Notes under the pieces: generated by a model | The model's database searches: none | What the model saw: only the letters and a program-made list of their open reading frames with translations | Told to the model about the DNA's origin: nothing | Assembly (NCBI RefSeq): GCF_001442535.1 | Contig: NZ_CP013141.1 | Coordinates: 346,171 to 410,170 of the forward strand | Direction of reading: 5' to 3' | Length of the DNA: 64,000 nt | Source of the DNA: Lysobacter antibioticus | Lineage (GTDB): Bacteria; Pseudomonadota; Gammaproteobacteria; Xanthomonadales; Xanthomonadaceae | Shown: positions 34,400-41,329 of the stretch, one piece after another | How positions within the stretch are numbered: position 1 is the stretch's first letter | How the letters are laid out: every line of letters begins with the position of its first letter | Position numbers and translations under genes: made by a program

Positions 34400-34705
34400 A
34401 TGTGGAATGATCCGGCGACCTCGCGGCTCATGTACCGTCTCAGTGCTCTTTGGGCGTCGGCTTATGCGGTCTTCAGCATCCATGGCTCGGCGACGTACAC
34501 GCTCTACTTGCCGCACAAGGTCGGCCACTACCTGCCGGCCATCATCGCTTTCGGTTGCTGGCTATGGGCCCTTCATTGCGCACTGCTGTACCGGACCGAT
34601 GCGTCTATCCGCACCCGACTGGATCTAAGGCTGCTCTTGCCATTGTTCCCGATGGCCTTGGCATCCAGCCTGATCTGCTATCTGCGCTACCTGGAGCAGC
34701 GCTAG
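34400..34705 (+). CDS. Small membrane protein of unknown function
   Basis: 101 residues from ATG 34400, chosen because GAGG lies 9 bases upstream; an in-frame ATG at 34391 sits too close to it. Three hydrophobic helices: LMYRLSALWASAYAVFSIHG, YLPAIIAFGCWLWALHCALL and LLLPLFPMALASSLICYL. I do not recognise the family. It is an isolated gene between divergent and convergent unknowns. Confidence 0.5.
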   Translation: MWNDPATSRLMYRLSALWASAYAVFSIHGSATYTLYLPHKVGHYLPAIIAFGCWLWALHCALLYRTDASIRTRLDLRLLLPLFPMALASSLICYLRYLEQR

Positions 34706-34865
34706 GCAGCAGCGTTCGGGCCGGGCGATCCGACCTTCAGTGGTGCGATAAGCCGAAGCCCGGGACGAGTCCAGCGTCAAGTTCGCAGACGTTTGGCTGC
34801 GAACTTGAGGCGACGGACGACGAGCACGACTCGATCATCGTCGCAGCGAGGCCGGGCCGTAGCGC

Positions 34866-35387
34866 TCAGCCTTCGTACTTTCGGTCGCCCTTGTACCAAT
34901 TGCCGTCGGGCCGGCGATACCAATCGGGCGACTGCGCCGGACCGAGCGCGCCGGGACCGGTCCGGCTCTCGTCGATGTAGGTGATCTTGTCGATAGGCAC
35001 CCAGACATCGTGGTTGTAGGTCGTGCTGTACAGGGTCAGGGAGCCATTGGGAAAGTCGACGTGCTTGAGCTTGCCCTGCTTCGCCGTCTGCGAGATCGCC
35101 CCTGGGAACTGACCCCAGATCATCAGATACTCGCCGAGCGGAATCCGCTTGATCTGTTGTTCGATGGTCTCGGGCGCACTCTCCTCGTTGTCCACCGCCA
35201 CACCGTGGACCTCGGCGAGCGATAGCTGCAAGGGTTCTCCCGATTGGACGTCGAGCAGGAAGATCTTGTCGGTGCCCACATCGATGTTCTCGATGAACGC
35301 CTCCAAGGCTCTGCCGTCGTTCAACCAGATCGTTGCGTAGTCGCCGGGACGCATCGCTTGCAACACCTGTTGTCCGTCCATTTGCAT
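34866..35387 (-). CDS. Cytoplasmic protein of unknown function
   Basis: 173 residues, no signal or membrane segment. The N-terminal half looks like an SH3/Sm-type barrel (MRPGDYATIWLNDGRALEAF, NIDVGTDKIFLLDVQSGEPL). A middle part (QIKRIPLGEYLMIWGQFPGA) and a C-terminal segment rich in Tyr, Trp and Gly (SPDWYRRPDGNWYKGDRKYE) follow. I do not recognise the family. It has its own reading frame and normal codon use. Confidence 0.6.
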   Translation of the reverse strand: MQMDGQQVLQAMRPGDYATIWLNDGRALEAFIENIDVGTDKIFLLDVQSGEPLQLSLAEVHGVAVDNEESAPETIEQQIKRIPLGEYLMIWGQFPGAISQTAKQGKLKHVDFPNGSLTLYSTTYNHDVWVPIDKITYIDESRTGPGALGPAQSPDWYRRPDGNWYKGDRKYEG

Positions 35388-35652
35388 CTCCCGATGCCGT
35401 TGAGGGATCGCGTTGCAGGCATGCTAGCGCCGATGCACGGAAAACCGCTGCGCACTTCGACACGCAGGTTTCAAGCGCGAGTCACGAATACCGAAATCCG
35501 GAATGCGATGAGCGGCACCGTTTCGGCCGGAGGAGCGATCTCGAAGTCGTCCGGATTTTTCCGGGACGTCGTCGGTGTTCGCGCGGTCGCCCCGTTTCAA
35601 TCGCAGCGAAACCTCGCGATGGTGAGCAAGCGTCGAGACCTCGTCATTTCGA

Positions 35653-36021
35653 CTATGCAGCGGCTTGCGCCCTGACCAGATAGCCGATCATCGAGACGAT
35701 CAGCCAGATGGAGGCGAAGGTAATGGGCGCGGCCAGCAGTGCCCTCCACCTCCATCCGGTGCCGCTGACTTTCGATGGCTTCTGCAGTCCCGCCACGATG
35801 TAGACGGATCGATTGCCGATGTAGACCGACAGCAATACCGCGAGCGCATAGGACGCATAGGTCAGCAGGCTGCTGCCGAACTTCGCTCCGACATAGCCAA
35901 CGGCGGCGACGAGCGTGGTCCACTCGACCACGCGGAAAACCTCTTCCGATAGCCGTCTGAGTTTGTATTCGAAGCCGATTTCCTTATTCAGCCCTGCCCA
36001 ATCCCTGGTTTCGCGGTTCAT
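35653..36021 (-). CDS. Small integral membrane protein of unknown function
   Basis: 122 residues with a cytoplasmic N terminus (NRETRDWAGLNKEIGFEYKL) and three to four helices: VVEWTTLVAAVGYVGAKFGS, YASYALAVLLSVYIGN and ALLAAPITFASIWLIVSMIG. I do not recognise the family. ATG 36021 is well placed. It is 126 bases from the M23 peptidase gene on the same strand and may be co-transcribed. Confidence 0.6.
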   Translation of the reverse strand: MNRETRDWAGLNKEIGFEYKLRRLSEEVFRVVEWTTLVAAVGYVGAKFGSSLLTYASYALAVLLSVYIGNRSVYIVAGLQKPSKVSGTGWRWRALLAAPITFASIWLIVSMIGYLVRAQAAA

Positions 36022-36147
36022 GGAGGTTCCTGCTTCGGTCGTGGACTGATGAGCACAACGCGGACGCCGCTCCATGCCGGCCATGGCCCGGCACCAGGGC
36101 GACGATCCGCGTTAGGTGGGTAGGTCGTGCGGTGAGCGAAGCCAGCA

Positions 36148-37149
36148 TTACTGGGACGATGGGCGAATGCGTTGCCCTTTCGTAGGCTCGCCTCGCGTCA
36201 CCCGCGTGCCGTCGGCAAGGTAGTCGGTGAACTGCGCGGGCAGCGCGGTCGAGCCGTTGAACTTCGGGCCGTCCTGCAACTGATAGTGCAGATGCGCTTC
36301 CGAGGAATGGCCGCTGTTGCCGCATTCGCCCAGGCGGTCGCCGGCGTCCACGCGGTCGCCCCGTTTCACGCGCAGCGAACCCTTGCGTAGGTGGGCGAGC
36401 ATCGAGAACTCGCCATTGCCGTGATCGATGATCACGCGGTTACCGGTCAGATCTCCGGCATTCAACCTGCCCGGCGGATTGTCGGCGACATAGTCCACCA
36501 CCTCGACGACTTCGCCCGCGGCCGGCGCCAGGATAGGCTTGCCGAAGCAATAGTAATCTTCATTGCGAAGTCCATCGCCGGCATGAGTGGCGTTGCCGCG
36601 AACGACGGCCAAGTCGGCGGCGAAACGCTGGCCGGCGAACTCGGCATGGTAGTTCTGTTCGAGCGTGCGGCCGCCCCAGAACACCATGAACTCTTCGTCG
36701 AACGGCAGCTGCAGCGCGGTCCTGGTCCGATAGTCGAGGTGCTTGCTCGGTGCCGCCTGTTTTTGCACCTTCGGCTCCGGGAGGATGCTGAAACTGCTGA
36801 CCTTGCCGTCGTGCGCGAACGACCAGCTCACCACATAGACGTCCGAAGACTTCTCGAAACGGACGCGGCGCTTGTAAACGCTGGCGAGGGGGTCGGCGCT
36901 GACCGACTCTTCGATCACGGCTTTCTCGGCGCCAAGCTGAGTATCGAGTTGATCGCGAAAGCTCGCGAGATCATCGCGGGATTTAATAGCGCGCCGCATG
37001 GTGTCGTCGAAACTATCCCATACGGTGTCGATTCGTTTCGCATAGAAGGCGGCGGTCAGATCGGCGCCGGCTTTGCGCGCATCCAGTGCATGCGCGGTCG
37101 TTGCATGAAGAAGTGCGGACAGCAGGACGAGCAAGAGATAGCGCTTCAT
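36148..37149 (-). CDS. M23-family metallopeptidase, secreted
   Basis: 333 residues with a Sec signal peptide (KRYLLLVLLSALLHATTAHA). Residues about 22-150 form an N-terminal helical domain (DTVWDSFDDTMRRAIKSRDD) of the kind found before some M23 domains. The LytM/M23 peptidase domain is at about 170-320: QRFAADLAVVRG supplies the first aspartate, followed by KPILAPAAGEVVEVVDYVAD, GNRVIIDHGNGEFSMLAHL and HSSEAHLHYQLQD with the HxH motif. It probably cleaves peptidoglycan peptides or extracellular proteins. The first zinc histidine is not in the usual place (HAEFAGQRFAAD rather than HxGxD), though this variant occurs in the family. Confidence 0.85.
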   Translation of the reverse strand: MKRYLLLVLLSALLHATTAHALDARKAGADLTAAFYAKRIDTVWDSFDDTMRRAIKSRDDLASFRDQLDTQLGAEKAVIEESVSADPLASVYKRRVRFEKSSDVYVVSWSFAHDGKVSSFSILPEPKVQKQAAPSKHLDYRTRTALQLPFDEEFMVFWGGRTLEQNYHAEFAGQRFAADLAVVRGNATHAGDGLRNEDYYCFGKPILAPAAGEVVEVVDYVADNPPGRLNAGDLTGNRVIIDHGNGEFSMLAHLRKGSLRVKRGDRVDAGDRLGECGNSGHSSEAHLHYQLQDGPKFNGSTALPAQFTDYLADGTRVTRGEPTKGQRIRPSSQ

Positions 37150-37510
37150 ATCGCAGCTCCTGTATCGCATCAGCCTTCCTGATGCTCTAGATCGCGATTT
37201 AGCGCGATCGCGAACCCGCGACAGCGCCGCTTGTCCCAATTTCGACACGCATGCCAGCCAGAAGAAGCAGTCGAACGTTCGTCGTGGAACTCGACGCGAT
37301 AGGCGATCGATGCGCAAATAGGAAAACGCAGAACGGGGCCCGCGGCGGACGCGCTTGCAGCGATTCCCGTTATGGCTTCAATGCCGTGCGGATGCGCCGC
37401 AGCAGAGCCGCCATGCTGGCCGGATGCAGCGGTTTGTTATCGGCATGTTAGTCTTCGTGAGTAAAGTGAAGGCCGAGCGTCCGCGTAGCGCGAACCCAAG
37501 GAATGGACTC
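37150..37510. other. Divergent intergenic region
   Basis: About 360 bases between the M23 peptidase and the first TonB-domain gene. Overlapping open frames are present, but none with a start and ribosome-binding site that I can support. No repeat or operator was seen. Confidence 0.4.
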
Positions 37511-38185
37511 ATGAGACAGACAGGCAAGTGGATGGTTCTCGGCGCGTTTCTGGTTTTCGCCGCGGCCGCCGCGCGGGCTCAAGGAGCCACCGATATCGGT
37601 GCCAGCATCGACATATCGTCGTACCGGTTGAATCCGCCGGCCTATCCCCCGGAGGCTATCGACGCCTGCGTCGGCGGCACGGTGATCGTGCTGGTCGACA
37701 TCGACAAGGACGGTCAACACAGCAAGGCCGTGGTCGAACGCTCCAGCGGTTACGCCTATTTCGACCAGGCCGCCATCGAGGCAAGCAAACGCTGGAAATA
37801 CCACCCGGGGACGGAGAACGGCCAGCGCGTGCCCGGCAGGTTGCGCATGCCCGTGGATTTCGCCGAGTACGAAGGCTGTTGGACGGCCGACCCGGATGTC
37901 GAGGCCCGTGTCGCGGCCGCTTCATTGAATGAGCATCCACCGAAATGGCCGGCGATCGTCGCAGAGAAACACCTGAGCGGCCTGGTCGTGCTGCTGATCC
38001 AGGTCGACAAGGACGGCGCCCGGAAGAACGTGAAAGTCGGGGTGTCCAGCGGCGATGAGGACATCGACCAGGCGGCCATGCTCGCGGCGCTCGAGTGGGA
38101 GTTCCAGCCCGCAACGCTGAAAGGCAAGCCGGTGCGATCCCTGCTGCAAGTGCCGCTGCCTTACGGAAAACACAAGACGCGCTGA
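37511..38185 (+). CDS. Secreted protein with two TonB C-terminal domains (paralogue 1)
   Basis: 224 residues with a signal peptide (WMVLGAFLVFAAAAARAQG). Two TonB_C domains follow in tandem: about 40-115 (YPPEAIDACVGGTVIVLVDI, VVERSSGYAYFDQAAIEASK, RWKYHP) and about 140-222 (LSGLVVLLIQVDKDGARKNV, VSSGDEDIDQAAMLAALEWE, FQP). There is no N-terminal transmembrane anchor of the TonB kind and no proline-rich spacer, so it is not a normal energy transducer; it should be a soluble periplasmic protein. It lies directly upstream of a second, closely similar gene, and a fragment of a third copy is at 40.8 kb. Confidence 0.8.
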   Translation: MRQTGKWMVLGAFLVFAAAAARAQGATDIGASIDISSYRLNPPAYPPEAIDACVGGTVIVLVDIDKDGQHSKAVVERSSGYAYFDQAAIEASKRWKYHPGTENGQRVPGRLRMPVDFAEYEGCWTADPDVEARVAAASLNEHPPKWPAIVAEKHLSGLVVLLIQVDKDGARKNVKVGVSSGDEDIDQAAMLAALEWEFQPATLKGKPVRSLLQVPLPYGKHKTR

Positions 38186-38233
38186 GGCGTCTTCGATACG
38201 CCCTTCCCATCCATCATCGCTGGATTGAACCCT

Positions 38234-38917
38234 ATGAAACCTGCAGGTTGGGCCGCGCTGTTGGGCGCGCTCGTGCTGTTTGCGACCGATGCGGCCGCAC
38301 AGGATATGCCGAGTTACGATGCGACCGTCGACCAAGCCTCGAAACTCCGCCATCGCCCCATCTATCCGCGCGAGGCGATCAAGGCCTGCGTCTCCGGTAC
38401 GGTGGTGATGATCATCGATGTCGCGGCCGACGGTAGCTTCATCGAAGCCGTGGTGGAGAAATCCAGCCGCAACGCCCACCTCGACCGAGCCGCATTGGAA
38501 GCCGCGCGCCACTGGAAGTATTACCCGGCAAGTGACGAGAAGGGCGCGCGCGTCGCAGACAAGATACGCATCCCCATCGATTTCGAAGAGCACGAAAGCT
38601 GCTGGACCCGGCTGGTTCCCGACACACCGGCCCGACCCGAGCCGTCCTCGGTAGAGCGCTCCCCACCGCGATGGCCTGCCATCGTCGACGAGAACGGGCT
38701 GAGCGGCGAGGTCGTGTTGCTGGTGTTGCTCGAAGAAGACGGCTGGAAGCATGCGGTCCGGGTCGCAACCAGCAGCGGCGCCCCGGACATCGACTACGCC
38801 GCCGTGGATGCAGCGGAGAACTGGAGATATGAGCCGGCGCTGCTCGATGGCAAGCCCGTGCGCACGGTTCTGCGTTTGCACATGCGTTACGGCAAAGGCG
38901 AGCCTGGTTCGCGTTGA
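38234..38917 (+). CDS. Secreted protein with two TonB C-terminal domains (paralogue 2)
   Basis: 227 residues, same design as its upstream neighbour: signal peptide (GWAALLGALVLFATDAAAQ), domain 1 (IYPREAIKACVSGTVVMIID, HLDRAALEAARHWKYYPA) and domain 2 (LSGEVVLLVLLEEDGWKHAV, ENWRYEPALLDGKPVRTVLR). ATG 38234 is preferred over TTG 38225. The two genes are 48 bases apart and probably one operon and one duplication. Both have a paired ACVxGTV and HESCW/EGCW cysteine, likely forming a disulfide between the domains. Confidence 0.8.
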   Translation: MKPAGWAALLGALVLFATDAAAQDMPSYDATVDQASKLRHRPIYPREAIKACVSGTVVMIIDVAADGSFIEAVVEKSSRNAHLDRAALEAARHWKYYPASDEKGARVADKIRIPIDFEEHESCWTRLVPDTPARPEPSSVERSPPRWPAIVDENGLSGEVVLLVLLEEDGWKHAVRVATSSGAPDIDYAAVDAAENWRYEPALLDGKPVRTVLRLHMRYGKGEPGSR

Positions 38918-39082
38918 CAAAGCGTCTCGGGGGCAGCGAGCTCGGTGTGAGCCGGGGCTCGATCTGGATCGCACCAGAGGTAAACGAATCGACATTCGGA
39001 GATCGGCCTGTCCCCACCGTGGCCAATACGCTGATTTAAAAAGTTCGCGAGCGGGTGCTGCCAAATCGTGGAGCTTCAGTTG

Positions 39083-39112
39083 GCGTAGGACGGAATCAAG
39101 CCCGCCCTACGC
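39083..39112. repeat. REP-like inverted repeat
   Basis: GCGTAGGACGG and CCCGCCCTACGC flank a short loop. The wording matches a dispersed intergenic palindrome common in Xanthomonadaceae. It lies ten bases before the end of the minus-strand gene at 39123 and may act as a terminator at the edge of the toxin/immunity region. Confidence 0.5.
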
Positions 39113-39122
39113 AACCTCCACG

Positions 39123-39605
39123 TTAGCGCGATGCGTATGCATCCCAAAGCGGCCCTTCCATCCTGCCGCTAAAGATGAGAGTGGCGCCGTCAGAAACCGG
39201 CTCGTACCCGCACGAAAAAGAGCGAACTCCGTACTTGAGCGCCAACCGTTCCGCTCCATGTCTCAGTGATGTCGCCGTCTGCCCCGATGCAGAAGTCGTG
39301 TCCTTCCACTCGAAGATGATCAGAGCATCGGTAACTCCTTCCGCACAGATCAACTGGACTAACGGCTGGGAAATTGAAGCCTCGCCAATCAAAAGTCTAT
39401 TTGCTCTCAAGCTCAACATCCCAGGAGAGGGCGGCTGTGCTGAACTGAAGACGGAAATATAATCACCCAGGTTGGCACCGGTCTCCATCTCAAGCTCGCT
39501 TGCCGAAAGATCAAAAGGCGGCTCTGTGGAAAGGAGCTCCGCTACAAGCGGTTCTAACGCACCTACCGGAACCACTTCGAACACTAGTTCTATTAATTGA
39601 CCCAT
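39123..39605 (-). CDS. Immunity-like protein of unknown family, in Rhs downstream array
   Basis: 160 residues, cytoplasmic, acidic, no signal peptide. Codon use and GC are visibly lower than in the flanking TonB genes. Alternating strands and helices (QLIELVFEVVPVGALEPLVA, QLICAEGVTDALIIFEWKDT) suggest a compact alpha/beta fold. I do not recognise the family. Its position downstream of an Rhs toxin gene on the same strand, next to other small acidic genes, is what one expects of an orphan immunity gene; that role is inferred from context only. Confidence 0.5.
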   Translation of the reverse strand: MGQLIELVFEVVPVGALEPLVAELLSTEPPFDLSASELEMETGANLGDYISVFSSAQPPSPGMLSLRANRLLIGEASISQPLVQLICAEGVTDALIIFEWKDTTSASGQTATSLRHGAERLALKYGVRSFSCGYEPVSDGATLIFSGRMEGPLWDAYASR

Positions 39606-39669
39606 TGTGGCCCTGCCTTCTCCTGAAGTGCTTCAACAAATCCTTTGATGGTGCCATCCATCGAGTGAA

Positions 39670-40011
39670 TTAGTTGCGTTCGTCTCCTCTGTCCGGAGCC
39701 ACCCAAAGCACAGCGCTACGGTCCAAGCCAAGAGAGTCAATGACTTCATCAATCACCTCTTCCCGCCTACTCGCGGAATCAAGGCGCAAAGTAAATTGCC
39801 CTGCCTGCTGATGAAGAAAGGAAATTAGCTCAATGACGGATCCAGACTTCAATTGCGCACCGATGGATCTCCAGGGCCCGAGACCCGGCTCATCGCCTTC
39901 CAGCAAACTTCTACCGAAGTAACCCGTTAGTAGTAACTCACCCAATTGCAGGGTCGCCAGTTCAATGTAATCACCGCTGGGCCAAAGAGTGCTCGGGGAA
40001 AGCGGGGTCAT
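39670..40011 (-). CDS. Immunity-like small protein, in Rhs downstream array
   Basis: 113 residues if ATG 40011 is used. The frame is open upstream to 40206 (178 residues), but the extra N-terminal part has poor composition. Visible elements: DYIELATLQLGELLLTGYFG, IGAQLKSGSVIELISFLHQQ, EEVIDEVIDSLGLDRSAVLW. No domain recognised, no signal peptide. Lower GC than the core genes. Context in the rhs-linked array suggests an orphan immunity gene. Confidence 0.45.
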   Translation of the reverse strand: MTPLSPSTLWPSGDYIELATLQLGELLLTGYFGRSLLEGDEPGLGPWRSIGAQLKSGSVIELISFLHQQAGQFTLRLDSASRREEVIDEVIDSLGLDRSAVLWVAPDRGDERN

Positions 40012-40303
40012 TGTTAGATCGCTCAAATAATCGTGGGGCAGTATCGTGTCACCACGCGACGAAATCGCCCCGGCAGGAGCGCGCCTTCGTGTGGCCGGAC
40101 TTTGGACCAACAAATTAAAAGTAGTTTCTCGGTCGGAACTTAACGAGCCGACCTCGGTCGTAAAGCAGAGCATCAGCGCACAAAATACTTGACTCCTTGC
40201 TTGCAAGCGCCAGTTGCATCGCGACCAGCAACCAACGACCCAAAAAAGACAACGCGATGCAGGCCCTGAGCTTCATGCGCAGCCAGGAAGTGAACGTGCC
40301 CTA

Positions 40304-40678
40304 TCAGGCCGACGGGGAGGCTACAAAAGGTCCGGCGCCATCAATGCTGAAGATCCATGGCTCAATAGCCGACACAGAAAAGACTTCCAGCACCTGGCCT
40401 GTGGCAAAAACCAGCGCCGGATCGAAGCCAGCAGTGGAGCTCTGGCTGCGGCATTCAACGATCGTCTTTCCGGCGAGAACGGATTGAAGTAAAGGAACGT
40501 CAACTTCGTCAGATCCGATCAGGAACTTCCCTGTGTCGAGCACCCGCCACGCGGTCAGTAGTCTCAGATGCCATCCTAGGCCGTGAATCAGGAGGCAAGG
40601 ATCTGTGTAGGTCACACTCCTAACCACGAGCGGAAGCCGCCCAGCTAGCATTCTCATGCTATCCGAATTCGTGCTCAA
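40304..40678 (-). CDS. Immunity-like protein, DUF6188-like
   Basis: 124 residues. The pattern GLGWHLRLLTAWRVLDTGKF, then SDEVDVPLLQSVLAGKTIVE, ALVFATGQVLEVFSVSAIEP and WIFSIDG, follows small immunity-type proteins of the DUF6188 kind, which accompany polymorphic toxins. No signal peptide. It lies 450 bases beyond the DUF4926-like gene and on the same strand as rhs. Its 3' end abuts a short stretch of unrelated, GC-rich coding-like sequence on the other strand, suggesting a recombination joint. Confidence 0.5.
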   Translation of the reverse strand: MSTNSDSMRMLAGRLPLVVRSVTYTDPCLLIHGLGWHLRLLTAWRVLDTGKFLIGSDEVDVPLLQSVLAGKTIVECRSQSSTAGFDPALVFATGQVLEVFSVSAIEPWIFSIDGAGPFVASPSA

Positions 40679-40779
40679 TCCCGTTGCTCCACATGTGTTC
40701 TCTCCCGAACGTAATTCCGACGTTCTGCGGTTGTCGCTCCCCGTGGAGGGTGTGGCACTATCCGTCCTCGATGCAGGAC

Positions 40780-41034
40780 CCTTTTCCCATTGGCTAAGTA
40801 TTGTGGTGGACAGGCACTGGCGAGGTGGTGTTGCTGGTGCTGCTTAACGAAGACGGTTCAACGCACTCTGTCAGGGGCGAAACAACCAGCGGCGATCCGG
40901 CTATAGGTGCCGCCGCAGAGTTCGCGGCGAAGAACTGGAAGTATCTGCCGGCGATGCTCGGCGGTAAGCCGGCGCGCAGCGTTCTTCGGATGCACCTGCA
41001 CTACGGCAAGAATACGCCTGAGGGCTTTCGTTGA
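40780..41034 (+). pseudogene. Frameshifted remnant of a third double-TonB_C gene
   Basis: The reading frame from about 40810 gives EVVLLVLLNEDGSTHSVRGE, NWKYLPAMLGGKPARSVLRM and HLHYGK. This is closely similar to the C-terminal domain of the gene at 38234 (EVVLLVLLEEDGWKHAVRVA). Just upstream, the matching W-x-x-IV segment (HWLSIVVDRHW) is in a different frame, so there is a frameshift near 40.83 kb. The N-terminal domain and signal peptide are missing. It lies on the far side of the small minus-strand genes, separated from its intact relatives by about 1.9 kb. Confidence 0.75.
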
Positions 41035-41131
41035 GTGGCGTATGAGCGGCTACGTTGTTCACCACCTTGTCATGCAACCTCTGTGAATCACTCTGGGCTT
41101 ACTACGTCAAAGCTAACGTGCTTTGAAGGGG

Positions 41132-41329
41132 TCATGCATGCTCGATGCTCATTGCATCTACTGTTATGACTCCGAGAGTGACGTCGAGAGAGTCTACGAA
41201 CTCAGCTTCATAGATTCCATTTTCGGCATCCAGTATTAAAAGGATGACTCCTTTAGCACCCTTCCTAATGCGCTCGTTCAATGTCTGTTTGGCTATCACG
41301 ATGTCATACTCTTTAAAGGTCGGTTTCAT
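41132..41329 (-). CDS. DUF4926-like immunity protein
   Basis: 65 residues, complete small domain: MKPTFKEYDIVIAKQTLNER, GAKGVILLILDAENGIYEAE, FVDSLDVTLGVITVDA. This matches the short SH3-like DUF4926 pattern (D-V-V...G..G.VV......yeVEF). Its ATG overlaps the stop of the rhs gene by 3 bases (ATGA), so it is translated by coupling directly after the toxin tip. Small genes in this position behind an Rhs C-terminal toxin are normally the cognate immunity gene. The region is markedly AT-rich, like the toxin tip. Confidence 0.8.
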   Translation of the reverse strand: MKPTFKEYDIVIAKQTLNERIRKGAKGVILLILDAENGIYEAEFVDSLDVTLGVITVDAMSIEHA

